This document shows, in pieces, positions 1 through 8,207 of a stretch of DNA of 62,615 nt. How positions within the stretch are numbered: the stretch's first letter is position 1; the number at the start of each line of letters is the position of its first letter. This stretch comes from Mycobacterium aquaticum. GTDB taxonomy: Bacteria; Actinomycetota; Actinomycetes; Mycobacteriales; Mycobacteriaceae. Position numbers and translations under genes: made by a program. Where the stretch lies: contig NZ_MVHF01000048.1 of assembly GCF_002086485.1 (NCBI RefSeq), positions 1 through 62,615 on the forward strand. The letters run 5' to 3'. The notes beneath the pieces were generated by a model. That model did no database searches. It had not been told where the DNA came from and saw only the letters and a list, made by a program, of their open reading frames with translations.

Positions 1-2
1 CC

Positions 3-185
3 GCCACCCCCGCCGAACCCAGCCCCTACCGGGCATTGATGATGCCCACACGCACCCACACTCGCGAGCACGACCGCCGCGACCGCATCACCGCCGAACG
101 CCGCCACCGCGCCACCCTCAACACCGAACAACAACGCCAACACCAAGCCTGGCTCGCCACCAACTACCAACCACCACCCTTCTAA
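3..185 (+). CDS. C-terminal fragment of a DUF222/HNH (13E12-repeat type) protein
   Basis: The frame is open from the window edge to a TAA stop at 183-185 and encodes about 60 residues rich in Arg, Thr and Gln that end in PPPF. That ending and the basic, low-complexity tail are typical of the C-termini of mycobacterial DUF222/HNH endonuclease-like proteins (the 13E12 repeat family), which occur in several copies per genome. The HNH domain itself lies outside the window. The assignment rests only on the tail and the family resemblance. Confidence 0.6.
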   Translation, partial: ATPAEPSPYRALMMPTRTHTREHDRRDRITAERRHRATLNTEQQRQHQAWLATNYQPPPF

Positions 186-245
186 AAGCGCAGCAGTCAC
201 ACGACGTCAGCCACCAAACCGGCCGGCGTACTCCCCAGGCGTCTG

Positions 246-277
246 CAATACCTCTGTTACAGAGGTATTGTGGGCAC
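246..277 (+). promoter_or_regulatory. MarR operator overlapping a leaderless promoter
   Basis: Positions 246-270 form a perfect palindrome: arms CAATACCTCTGT and ACAGAGGTATTG around a single T. The right arm runs into a -10-like hexamer TATTGT (266-271) that ends 6 nt before the GTG at 278. This is the usual geometry of a leaderless mycobacterial promoter. A dimeric MarR protein bound here would block RNA polymerase, so autorepression of the marR-ABC operon is likely (inference). Confidence 0.7.
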
Positions 278-763
278 GTGGTGGATGCGCACGGAGATCT
301 GATCAGCGATCTGTTCAGTGTCGTCGGCCGATTTCGGCGGCAGCTGCGTCGATCGACCGGCGGCGGGTTCGACGCGGCGGGGCTGACGCAGTCCCAGGCC
401 GAACTCGTACGCCTGGTGGGTCGCCGGCCCGGCATCTCGGTGCGGGAAGCTGCCGCCGAACTCAGCCTGGTGCCCAACACCGCATCGACACTGGTGTCGC
501 GGCTGGTCAACGACGGACTGCTGATCCGGACCGTCGACGACGCCGACCGCCGCGTCGGACGCCTGGCACTCACGGAGTCGGCACAGCGGATCGCCGACGA
601 ATCCCGGGCCGCCCGGCGCGCCGCGCTGTCGGCCGTGTTGACCAAGCTCGAACCCGACCAAATTGCCGCATTGGCAAAAGGATTGGACGTGCTGTCCGAA
701 TTGACCCGGCTGCTGCACGAGGAAGCCGAACTCCGCGACACCCCCGAGGAGGTGAAGGTGTGA
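278..763 (+). CDS. MarR-family transcriptional regulator
   Basis: A 161-residue protein with the MarR winged-helix fold: the helix-turn-helix is around residues 50-80 and the wing carries the characteristic DADRRVGRLALT run at about 88-99. It probably represses its own operon, which continues into an ABC exporter; the stop overlaps the next GTG (GTGA at 760-763). The GTG at 278 was chosen because a -10 box lies just upstream and a perfect palindrome overlaps it; the adjacent GTG at 281 is an alternative. The ligand is unknown. MarR regulators beside exporters usually sense phenolic or drug-like compounds. Confidence 0.85.
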   Translation: MVDAHGDLISDLFSVVGRFRRQLRRSTGGGFDAAGLTQSQAELVRLVGRRPGISVREAAAELSLVPNTASTLVSRLVNDGLLIRTVDDADRRVGRLALTESAQRIADESRAARRAALSAVLTKLEPDQIAALAKGLDVLSELTRLLHEEAELRDTPEEVKV

Positions 764-1587
764 CAACCGACGATCTGCTCGCCATCGACTGCCGTCACCT
801 GACCCATCGCTACGGGCAGTTCACCGCCGTCGAGGACGTGAGCCTGCAGGTGCGCCAAGGCGAGACCCTCGGCCTGCTCGGCCCCAACGGCGCAGGCAAG
901 ACCACTGTGGTGCGGGTGCTGACCACACTGACCCCGGTCCAGCACGGCGAGGTCCGCATCTTCGGGTTGGACACCCGTCGCCACACCATGGACATCCGCC
1001 ACAACATCGGCTATGTGCCACAACAACTCTCGATCGAGTCCGCACTCACCGGCAGGCAGAATGTCGAGCTGTTCGCTCGGCTCTACGACGTGCCGCGTGC
1101 CGAGTTGCATGACCGGGTCACCATCGCCTTGGAGGGCATGCAGCTGCTCGACGTCGCCGACGAACCCGCGGGAACGTATTCCGGCGGCATGGTGCGGCGC
1201 CTGGAGCTGGCGCAGGCATTGGTCAACCGGCCGCTGCTGCTGATCCTCGACGAACCGACGGTCGGGCTGGATCCGATTGCTCGCGACAGTGTCTGGGAAC
1301 AGGTGCAGCGCATGCAGGCTGAATTCGGCATGACCGTGTTGCTCACCACCCACTACATGGCCGAGGCGGACGCCCTGTGCGACCGCGTGGCATTGATGCA
1401 CCACGGCCGGCTGCAGGCCGTCGACACTCCGGACGCTCTCAAAGAGTCGGTGTCCGGCGACGGCGACGGCGCCACCCTCGAAGACGTCTTCCGCCACTAT
1501 GCGGGCTCCGAACTCGGCGAGGACACCCGCCGTTCCGGCATCCGCGAGGTCCGCTCGAGCCGAAGGACGGCGCGCCGTGTCAGTTGA
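760..1587 (+). CDS. ABC exporter ATP-binding protein (drug-resistance type)
   Basis: This 275-residue ATPase shows Walker A GPNGAGKT (about 41-48), signature YSGGM (140-144), Walker B LLLILDE (159-165) and the switch histidine in TTHY (198). The architecture is that of daunorubicin/DrrA-like ATPases that energise ABC-2 type permeases. The open frame extends far upstream, but the start is set at the GTG overlapping the marR stop, which leaves a normal family length. Its 3' end overlaps the permease start by 11 nt, so the three genes form one translationally coupled operon. The substrate cannot be read from sequence. Confidence 0.88.
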   Translation: MTTDDLLAIDCRHLTHRYGQFTAVEDVSLQVRQGETLGLLGPNGAGKTTVVRVLTTLTPVQHGEVRIFGLDTRRHTMDIRHNIGYVPQQLSIESALTGRQNVELFARLYDVPRAELHDRVTIALEGMQLLDVADEPAGTYSGGMVRRLELAQALVNRPLLLILDEPTVGLDPIARDSVWEQVQRMQAEFGMTVLLTTHYMAEADALCDRVALMHHGRLQAVDTPDALKESVSGDGDGATLEDVFRHYAGSELGEDTRRSGIREVRSSRRTARRVS

Positions 1588-2392
1588 CTCCTCGACCGCA
1601 CTGGTCCTCGCACCGCGCGGATGGCGCCGGGTACGCGGCATGGCCATACGCGTCGGCGCCTTCGCGCTCGTGGAGTTGCAGAAGCTGCGGTACGACCGCA
1701 CCGAGTTGTTCACCCGGCTGATCCAGCCCGCGCTGTGGCTCCTGATCTTCGGGCAGACCTTCAGCCGGCTGCACGTCGTCAACACCGGCGGTGTGCCGTA
1801 CCTGACCTTCCTGGCGCCGGGCATCATCGCCCAGTCCGCGCTGTTCATCTCGATCTTCTACGGCATCCAGATCATCTGGGACCGCGACGCGGGCATCCTG
1901 GCCAAGCTCATGGTGACCCCGGCACCGGCGTCGGCACTGGTGACCGGCAAGGCGTTCGCGGCCGGTGTGCGTTCAGTGGTGCAGGTGGTCGGCGTCGTGG
2001 TGCTCGCCTACCTGATGGGCATCCCGATGACGGCCAATCCGCTGCGAATCCTCGCCGCGATGGCCATCGTCGCGCTCGGCGCGGCGTTCTTCGCGTGCCT
2101 GTCGATGACCTTGGCCGGCCTGGTCCGCAAGCGGGACCGGTTGATGGGTATCGGCCAGGCCATCACCATGCCGTTGTTCTTCGCGTCCAACGCGCTCTAC
2201 CCCGTCGACATCATGCCCGGCTGGCTGCGCGCGCTGTCCACGATCAATCCACTGAGCTACGAGGTCAACGCCCTGCGGGGGTTGCTGATCGGCACGCCGA
2301 CCAACTGGGTCGTCGACGTCTCGGTGCTGATCGTCGCCGCGGTGCTCGGTATCGCGGCCGCCTCGGCGCTGCTCCGCCGGTTGGTGCGCTGA
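1577..2392 (+). CDS. ABC-2 type exporter permease
   Basis: A membrane protein of about 271 residues with six hydrophobic segments, from the first helix near LIQPALWLLIFG to the C-terminal helix before LLRRLVR. It also carries the conserved late region MPLFFASNALYPVDIMP, characteristic of ABC-2 (DrrB-like) permeases. It would pair with the preceding ATPase to export a hydrophobic or cationic compound. The GTG at 1577 lies inside the end of the ATPase gene; a longer in-frame ORF begins at 1499 but would overlap the ATPase by 90 nt. Confidence 0.85.
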   Translation: MSVDSSTALVLAPRGWRRVRGMAIRVGAFALVELQKLRYDRTELFTRLIQPALWLLIFGQTFSRLHVVNTGGVPYLTFLAPGIIAQSALFISIFYGIQIIWDRDAGILAKLMVTPAPASALVTGKAFAAGVRSVVQVVGVVVLAYLMGIPMTANPLRILAAMAIVALGAAFFACLSMTLAGLVRKRDRLMGIGQAITMPLFFASNALYPVDIMPGWLRALSTINPLSYEVNALRGLLIGTPTNWVVDVSVLIVAAVLGIAAASALLRRLVR

Positions 2393-2489
2393 CTCGTCCG
2401 ATGCGCGCAGCGTCCTGACCTGGCCGTTTCGCTACCCAACCAACCGGTGGTTTAGTGTGCTGTCAGATCCACGGAGCAGGGAGATGGTC

Positions 2490-3650
2490 ATGCAACTGGC
2501 GCTCACACCGGAGGAAGCCGCGTTCCGCGACGAACTGCGCACCTTCTACACCACCCAGATTCCCGCCGAGATTCGCGAACGCAACCGGCTGGGTAAGCCA
2601 CTCGGCAAGGACGGCATCGTCACCGCACACAAGATCCTCAACGATCACGGCCTGGCGGTCCCCAACTGGCCGGTCGAGTGGGGCGGCAAGGACTGGACGC
2701 CCACGCAGCACCAGATCTGGCTCGACGAGATGCAGCTGGCCAGCGTGCCGGAGCCGTTGACCTTCAACGCCCGGATGGTCGGCCCGGTGATCGCCGAGTT
2801 CGGTTCCCAGGCCATCAAGGAACGCTTCCTGCCGCCGACCGCTGCGCTGGACATCTGGTGGTGCCAGGGCTTCTCCGAGCCCGAGGCCGGCTCCGACCTG
2901 GCCTCGCTGCGCACCACCGCGGTGCGAGACGGGGACAGCTACGTGGTCAACGGCCAGAAGACCTGGACCACGCTGGGCCAGTACGCCGACTGGATCTTCT
3001 GCCTGGTCCGCACCGACCCGCAGGCCCCCAAGAAGCAGGCGGGCATCTCGTTCCTGCTCATCGACATGAACACCCCGGGCATCACGCTGCGTCCCATCAA
3101 GCTCGTCGACGGCAGCTTCGAGGTCAACGAGGTGTTCTTCGAGGACGTCCGGGTGCCCGCCGACCAGCTCGTCGGCGAAGAGAACCAGGGTTGGACCTAC
3201 GCGAAGTTCCTGCTCGGCAACGAGCGCACCGGCATCGCGCAGGTGGCCCGCACCAAGGTGCGGCTGGCCGAGGCCAAGGAACGTGCCGCCGCCAATGGGC
3301 TGCTGTCGGACCCCTTGTTCGCCGTCCGGTTGGCCGAGGCCGAGAACGACGTGCTGGCATTGGAACTCACCCAGATGCGGGTCACGTCGGACTCCGCCGA
3401 CGGCAAGCCCAACCCGGCGTCGTCGGTCCTGAAGCTGCGCGGCAGCCAATTGCAGCAGACCGCAACGGAACTGCTGGTCGAGGTCGCAGGCGCCGACGCG
3501 CTGCCGTACGAGGCAGGCGACGCCATCGCATCGCCCGAATGGGCCCAAGAGGCCGCACCGCACTACCTGAACTACCGCAAAACCTCGATCTACGGCGGCA
3601 GCAACGAGGTTCAGCGCACCATCATCGCGTCCACCATTCTCGGATTGTGA
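2490..3650 (+). CDS. Acyl-CoA dehydrogenase (FadE type, first of a pair)
   Basis: A 386-residue flavoprotein of the acyl-CoA dehydrogenase family. Visible landmarks are the N-terminal helical domain (LTPEEAAFRDEL), the mid-domain motif WCQGFSEPEAGSDLA that contacts FAD and substrate, and the C-terminal YGGSNEVQRTIIA typical of the family. It lies 8 nt upstream of a second, divergent acyl-CoA dehydrogenase; such pairs often form heteromeric enzymes acting on side-chain or ring-derived acyl-CoAs (for example in steroid breakdown). ATG 2490 fits the upstream GGGAG better than ATG 2484. The exact substrate is unknown. Confidence 0.88.
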   Translation: MQLALTPEEAAFRDELRTFYTTQIPAEIRERNRLGKPLGKDGIVTAHKILNDHGLAVPNWPVEWGGKDWTPTQHQIWLDEMQLASVPEPLTFNARMVGPVIAEFGSQAIKERFLPPTAALDIWWCQGFSEPEAGSDLASLRTTAVRDGDSYVVNGQKTWTTLGQYADWIFCLVRTDPQAPKKQAGISFLLIDMNTPGITLRPIKLVDGSFEVNEVFFEDVRVPADQLVGEENQGWTYAKFLLGNERTGIAQVARTKVRLAEAKERAAANGLLSDPLFAVRLAEAENDVLALELTQMRVTSDSADGKPNPASSVLKLRGSQLQQTATELLVEVAGADALPYEAGDAIASPEWAQEAAPHYLNYRKTSIYGGSNEVQRTIIASTILGL

Positions 3651-3658
3651 GTTGAATC

Positions 3659-4759
3659 ATGGACTTTCAGCTGACCGAAGAGCAGACCCTGCTGGCCGAA
3701 ACCACCCGCGACGTGCTGTCGGGTTACGACACCGAAAAGCGCAACAAGGTCGTCGACACCGATCCCGGCTACAGCCCGCAAGTGTGGGCCCAGCTCGCTG
3801 AGATCGGCGTTCTCGGACTGGGATTCGAAGAAGACGCCGGCGGGCCCCTGGAGATCATGGTGGTGCAGGCCGAGATCGGGCGCAGGCTGGCACCCGAGCC
3901 GGTGCTGCACGCCGCGCTGGTACCCGGGTCGATCATCGCCGAGGCAGGCACCGAAGCCCAACGGAAACTCCTCGACGAGGTCGCCGCCGGACAGCGCCTG
4001 CTGGCCTTCGCCCATGCCGAGCCCGGCATGCGGGCGTCCGGAGCTGTTGCGACAAAGGCTGTGCGCCAGGGTGATTCGTGGCTTCTCACCGGCCGCAAGA
4101 ACCCTGTGCTGGCCGGTGACAATGCCGACACCCTGATCGTCAGCGCGGCATTGCCCGACGGCGGGACCGGGCTGTTCCTGGTCGATGCCGCAGCGGTCAC
4201 CCGGCAGGGCTACCGCACGTTCGACGGGCAGCGGGGCGCGCAGATCGATCTGGCCGACACGGCCGCCGAGCCGCTCGGCGACGCGGTCGACGCCGGCACG
4301 ACCATCACCCGCGCCCTGATCCGCACGTCGGCGGGCCTGTGCGCCGAGGCGGTCGGCGCCATGGAGGAGTCGCTACGGCTGACCACCGATTATCTCAAGG
4401 CGCGCAAGCAGTTCGGTGTCACGCTGAGCAAGTTCCAGACCCTGACCCAGCGTGCCGCCGACATGTACGTGTCGCTGGAGCTGGCCCGCAGCATGGGCCT
4501 CTACGCATCGATGTCGATCACCGACGGCGACTTCGATCCTGTGATCGCGGCCCGCACCAAGCTGCAGATCGGCCGCTCGGGCAGGCACATCTCGCAGGAA
4601 TCCATCCAGCTGCACGGCGGCATCGGCATCACCGCGGAGTATCCCGTCGGGCATTACGCGGCCCGGCTCACCGCGATCGAGCACACCCTCGGGTCGTCGC
4701 AGGATCAGCTGCACACCCTGATGGGCGGTCTGGCCGACTACCAGATCGTCACGCTGTAG
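3659..4759 (+). CDS. Acyl-CoA dehydrogenase (FadE type, second of a pair)
   Basis: A 366-residue paralogue of the preceding gene, 8 nt downstream. It starts MDFQLTEEQTLL, a classic acyl-CoA dehydrogenase opening, and ends with the IQLHGGIGITAEYPVGHY region that normally carries the FAD-contacting loop. It lacks the clear EPEAGSD mid-domain motif of its partner, having EPGMRASG instead, which fits a heteromeric FadE pair in which only one subunit keeps a full active site (inference). It is convergent with the maltokinase gene 16 nt away. Confidence 0.86.
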   Translation: MDFQLTEEQTLLAETTRDVLSGYDTEKRNKVVDTDPGYSPQVWAQLAEIGVLGLGFEEDAGGPLEIMVVQAEIGRRLAPEPVLHAALVPGSIIAEAGTEAQRKLLDEVAAGQRLLAFAHAEPGMRASGAVATKAVRQGDSWLLTGRKNPVLAGDNADTLIVSAALPDGGTGLFLVDAAAVTRQGYRTFDGQRGAQIDLADTAAEPLGDAVDAGTTITRALIRTSAGLCAEAVGAMEESLRLTTDYLKARKQFGVTLSKFQTLTQRAADMYVSLELARSMGLYASMSITDGDFDPVIAARTKLQIGRSGRHISQESIQLHGGIGITAEYPVGHYAARLTAIEHTLGSSQDQLHTLMGGLADYQIVTL

Positions 4760-4775
4760 TTTTCCCGGGGAGAAC

Positions 4776-6038
4776 TCAGCGCAGTAGCCGATCGATGGAG
4801 CCCATCGGGATGGACAACCAATCCGGCCGGTGCCTGGCCTCGTAAGCCGCCTCGTACACCGCCTTGTCCAACTCGTAGGCCGCCAGCAGATCCGCGGAAT
4901 CGCGGGGGTCAGTGCCGGATTCAGCCGCGTACCCGTCGCAGAAAGCTGTCCCATTTCGGTCTGCCCAGGCTTGGGCGGCAACCCCCGGCCGTTGGTAGGC
5001 CGCGTAGTCGAACGACCGCAACATGCCTGCGACGTCACGCACCGCGGAATCGGGACGACGCCTCTGCTGCAAGGGTTTTCCGGGCTCGCCCTCGAAATCG
5101 ATCAGAAGCCAGCGGTGCGGGGTGCGCAGTACCTGGCCGAGGTGCAGGTCGCCGTGCACGCGTTGCACCGTGATCTGCCGACCGGACAGGTCCCGGTAGC
5201 GCTGCTTGATACGCGGGGCATAGTCGTACAGCTCGGGCACTGCTTGCGTGGCCGTCGTCAGCCGGCCCACCATGACGTCGACCGGGAACGGGACACTGTC
5301 CGTGCCGAGCACGTCGGCCAGGCACGTGTGCACCGAGGCCACCGCTGCGCCGAGCAGGCGGGACTCGTCGGTGAAATCCGTGTCGCCGGTGGTGGCCATG
5401 TGCCAGCCCTCTACGGAGTCGGCAGCGAACTCCGACACCACACCCAGCGCACATGGCTCGCCGTCCCACCGGGTTTCGATAGAGCCGAGCAGCCGCGCGA
5501 CATGTTCATTGCCCGCCCGCGCCAACGCACGGTTGAGTTCGATGTCGGGATGCACGCCTGCGGTCACCCTACGGAACACCTTGAGCATCGCGCCGCGCCC
5601 GAACACCACACTGGTGTTGCTCTGTTCGGCCGTCGAAACGCGTGGTGGGGCATCCAACGGAAGCCGCGCTCCCGGTTCCTTCGCGAACTCCACCGGCCCG
5701 ACCGTGGTCGCGTCATCGATGAGCTTGAGCAGATAGCGCGCCGCATCCGCGTCGAACAATCCGTCGTACGCGGTCCGGCCGTCATGAGAACTGATCGCAG
5801 CGCCGGCATGGCCCGGATGCGCGCCGACGCCCATGATCAGCTGGTAGCGCTCAACGGTGCCGTCGACATACGACGCGTCCAACAGCACCAGATACAAGTC
5901 GTCGCGCAGTGCCACGGTGAGCACCGGTTTGGCAGCACTGAGCGTGCGGCCCCGCCCGGCGTACCACCGCTGCCGCGGTAACCACGCGTCGAACGGGATG
6001 TCCAAAATCTCCAGGGCTACTCCGTCGATGTCGTCCAT
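4776..6038 (-). CDS. mak: Maltokinase
   Basis: A 420-residue enzyme expected to phosphorylate maltose with ATP to maltose 1-phosphate, the donor for GlgE in mycobacterial alpha-glucan synthesis. The N-terminal LPRQRWYAGRGR, the Brenner-type catalytic loop HGDLHLGQ (295-302) and the metal-binding IDFEGEPG (313-320) match the Mak/Pep2 family of aminoglycoside-phosphotransferase-like kinases. In many mycobacteria mak follows or is fused to treS (trehalose synthase). Here only a 134-nt gap and an unrelated divergent gene lie upstream, so treS must be elsewhere. Confidence 0.85.
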   Translation of the reverse strand: MDDIDGVALEILDIPFDAWLPRQRWYAGRGRTLSAAKPVLTVALRDDLYLVLLDASYVDGTVERYQLIMGVGAHPGHAGAAISSHDGRTAYDGLFDADAARYLLKLIDDATTVGPVEFAKEPGARLPLDAPPRVSTAEQSNTSVVFGRGAMLKVFRRVTAGVHPDIELNRALARAGNEHVARLLGSIETRWDGEPCALGVVSEFAADSVEGWHMATTGDTDFTDESRLLGAAVASVHTCLADVLGTDSVPFPVDVMVGRLTTATQAVPELYDYAPRIKQRYRDLSGRQITVQRVHGDLHLGQVLRTPHRWLLIDFEGEPGKPLQQRRRPDSAVRDVAGMLRSFDYAAYQRPGVAAQAWADRNGTAFCDGYAAESGTDPRDSADLLAAYELDKAVYEAAYEARHRPDWLSIPMGSIDRLLR

Positions 6039-6272
6039 CAGATCTCAAACGTACCCACTGAACGGCCCGATGAACCGCCGAGCGACGTCACGATTGCCTG
6101 TGCCTCTGCCGATCCCAGCCGCCAGCAACATGATTCGCTGCCACGCGCGAGTTTGCGGGAAAACTAACGGTTGAATAAGAGCCCAGGACGGGTTACGTTT
6201 TCCCCGAATTTGATCTTGTCCGTGGCGGTCTGCCGGAGAGATCGCCCCAACAATCGATTGAGGGATGGCCCT

Positions 6273-6731
6273 GTGGGTGAGTCGGCGCCTAACGATGGCG
6301 AAGCACCGGTAATCGTCGGTCTGTCTGATGCGGCGATGCACATGTATTCCGCCGCGATCGACGCACTGCCGCCCGTCAGCGATCCCGAGTTCCCCGAACG
6401 GGCCTCGGTTGTGCTGAGCGGGTTGCGCAAGCTGCAGAATTCGCTGTCCGAGGCGGCCGCCCGCAGCCGGGTGACACCGTCGGTCATCGTCGCGCTCAGC
6501 GGTGTCCGCAGCCGCTACGACGAGCTCATGACCGCCGCCGCCGAGGGGCCGAGCGCCACTCTCGGACAGCGCCTCTACGTCGCGCGCGGCCGCGCGAAGC
6601 TGTCCACCCGGGAAGCCGCCAACGGCGTCGGGTTGCGCAAGGACCTCATCGAAGCCGTCGAAGCCGAAGAACCGGCGACCGAAGCCGAGACCGCGCAGAT
6701 CAAGGATCTGATCGCCGCGCTGGGCGGTTGA
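6273..6731 (+). CDS. Small XRE-like helix-turn-helix protein, function unknown
   Basis: A 152-residue protein. The C-terminal 55 residues read like a compact HTH: LGQRLYVARGRAKLST, then REAANGVGLRKDLIEAVEAEE. The N-terminal half is helical with an alanine-rich segment. The GTG at 6273 has a GAGGGATGG ribosome-binding site; the frame stays open to 6171 but that part looks non-coding. It is divergent from mak and sits just before a 27-bp tandem repeat and the HugZ-type gene. Binding target and signal are unknown; I recognise it only as a conserved actinobacterial-looking regulator. Confidence 0.65.
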   Translation: MGESAPNDGEAPVIVGLSDAAMHMYSAAIDALPPVSDPEFPERASVVLSGLRKLQNSLSEAAARSRVTPSVIVALSGVRSRYDELMTAAAEGPSATLGQRLYVARGRAKLSTREAANGVGLRKDLIEAVEAEEPATEAETAQIKDLIAALGG

Positions 6732-6741
6732 TCCTCTGACG

Positions 6742-6799
6742 CGCGACTCAGGTGGGACGCGTCGCTCACGCGACTCAGGTGGGACGCGTCGCTCACGCG
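6742..6799 (+). repeat. 27-bp tandem duplication
   Basis: A 27-bp unit (6742-6768, beginning CGCGACTCAGGTGGGACGCG) is repeated exactly at 6769-6795, with four more matching bases to 6799. It fills the gap between the HTH gene and the HugZ-type gene. The unit length is a multiple of three and the frame of the downstream gene reads straight through both copies without a stop. Confidence 0.9.
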
Positions 6800-6894
6800 C
6801 CCATGGCGCCCCGGGCGCCGCCCCCTCGGTCCCACCACCGCTGACCCCGCCCGTCGAGGCCACCCGGCCGTCGGCGGCCGAGGAAGCCCGCACC

Positions 6895-7587
6895 GTGGCC
6901 GCGTCGACCAACAGCGGCACGCTGGCCACCCTCACCGCCGCCGGTGACCCGTGGGCATCGTTCGTCACGTACGGCTTGCTCGACGGGGCACCGGTGCTGT
7001 GCGTGTCGAACATGGCCGAGCACGGCCGCAATCTCGCAGGCGATCAACGGGCGAGCATCGCGATCGTGGCACCCGGAGCCGACGCGGACCCATTGGCCAG
7101 CGCGCGCGTCACCCTGGCCGGTGTCGCCGAACGCCCATCGGGAGCCGAGGCCGCCGCAGCCCGCGCCGCCCACCTCGCGGCGGTCGCAGCGGCGAAGTAC
7201 TACATCGACTACAGCGATTTCTCACTGTGGGTGCTGCGCGTGCATCGCGTGCGGTGGGTCGGCGGCTACGGGCGGATGGATTCGGCTTCCGGCGAGGACT
7301 ACACCGCGGCCGAACCCGATCCGGTGTCCCCACGCGCAGCCGGCGCCGTCGAGCATCTCAACGCCGATCACGCCGCGTCGTTGCTCGCGATGGCCCGCAC
7401 GCTCGGCGGCTATCCCGACACCACCACCGCGGTGTGCACCGGCGCCGACCGCTACGGCCTCGACCTGCGGGTCACCACTGATCGCGGCGTTGCATACACC
7501 CGCGTCGGCTACGCCTCCCCCATCAGCTCATTCGACGAATTACGGGCTGCCACAGTCGAGTTGGCCCGCCGCGCCCAGGCGGGATAG
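6895..7587 (+). CDS. HugZ-like pyridoxamine-phosphate-oxidase fold protein with DUF2470 domain
   Basis: From the first in-frame GTG this is 230 residues. The N-terminal split-barrel domain (about 1-125) carries GTLATL, DPWASFVTY and LCVSNMAEHGRNL. The C-terminal DUF2470 domain (about 145-225) opens AVEHLNADHAASLLAMAR. Related proteins bind flavin or haem; some (HugZ) degrade haem, but activity here is unproven. Family-like sequence appears to continue upstream of the GTG (PSAAEEARTVAAS from about 6871). The only in-frame candidate there is a CTG at 6841, so the true N-terminus is unclear. A 27-bp tandem repeat lies directly upstream. Confidence 0.75.
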   Translation: MAASTNSGTLATLTAAGDPWASFVTYGLLDGAPVLCVSNMAEHGRNLAGDQRASIAIVAPGADADPLASARVTLAGVAERPSGAEAAAARAAHLAAVAAAKYYIDYSDFSLWVLRVHRVRWVGGYGRMDSASGEDYTAAEPDPVSPRAAGAVEHLNADHAASLLAMARTLGGYPDTTTAVCTGADRYGLDLRVTTDRGVAYTRVGYASPISSFDELRAATVELARRAQAG

Positions 7588-7607
7588 GGCCCTGCGAGCA
7601 GGTGCAA

Positions 7608-7620
7608 TACGATCGCCGTT
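7608..7620 (+). promoter_or_regulatory. -10 box of a leaderless promoter (pyrE-like gene)
   Basis: TACGAT at 7608-7613 lies exactly 7 nt before the ATG at 7621 and no Shine-Dalgarno sequence is present, so the transcript probably starts at the A of the start codon. Confidence 0.55.
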
Positions 7621-8199
7621 ATGCCTGATGCGACCGAGCGCCCGGACACCTGGCAAGCTGCCTTCGATCTGATCCGCACCCGCGGCTACGAGCACCGCGA
7701 GGAACCGTTCCGGCTCGCCAGCGGCCAGCTCAGCCACGATTACATCGACGGCAAGTACGCCATCGACACCGGCGAGCGGATGACGATCGTCAGCCGCGCC
7801 GTCGCCGACCTCGCCGCCGCCCGCGGCATCGAGTTCGACGCTGTCGGCGGCCTGACCATGGGTGCCGATCCGCTGGCGCACGGCGTCGCGATGGTGACCG
7901 GCAAGGCCTGGTTCTCGGTGCGCAAGGAACAGAAGAGCCGCGGTCGCGAGCAGTGGATCGAAGGCACTCGCCTGCAGCCCGGCATGAAGGTCCTACTGGT
8001 CGACGATGTGATCAGCACCGGCGGATCCACCGAGATCGCCTACGAGCGCATCGTCCCACTCGGTGTGGTGGTGACCGGGGTGATCCCGATGGTCGACCGC
8101 GGCGACGTCGCGACAGGGCGATTCGCCAAGCGCGGGGTACCGTTCGCGGCGCTGGTGACCTACCGCGATCTCGGGATCGAACCAGTCAAGGACGTCTGA
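7621..8199 (+). CDS. pyrE: Orotate phosphoribosyltransferase-like protein
   Basis: A 192-residue type I phosphoribosyltransferase. The PRPP-binding loop VLLVDDVISTGGS (124-136), the flexible-loop segment VRKEQKSRGREQWIEG and the N-terminal RLASGQLSHDYIDGKY match orotate phosphoribosyltransferases, which convert orotate plus PRPP to OMP in pyrimidine synthesis. It is not in a pyrimidine operon. The neighbouring ABC importer ends 8 nt away on the other strand, so there is no context support. A nucleobase-salvage paralogue remains possible; the symbol reflects family resemblance only. Confidence 0.7.
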   Translation: MPDATERPDTWQAAFDLIRTRGYEHREEPFRLASGQLSHDYIDGKYAIDTGERMTIVSRAVADLAAARGIEFDAVGGLTMGADPLAHGVAMVTGKAWFSVRKEQKSRGREQWIEGTRLQPGMKVLLVDDVISTGGSTEIAYERIVPLGVVVTGVIPMVDRGDVATGRFAKRGVPFAALVTYRDLGIEPVKDV

Positions 8200-8207
8200 G
8201 CCCCGGT

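Noticed and set aside
118..1848. 576-codon minus-strand ORF across marR and the ABC genes
   Set aside because: Composition artefact without domains; the plus-strand genes have clear Walker and HTH motifs and coupled starts.
2439..2453. Palindrome around CCGG upstream of the first acyl-CoA dehydrogenase
   Set aside because: Only four of six positions match on each side of the centre; too weak to call a TetR-type operator.
6742..6799. CRISPR-like repeat
   Set aside because: Two exact contiguous copies without spacers; it is a simple tandem duplication.
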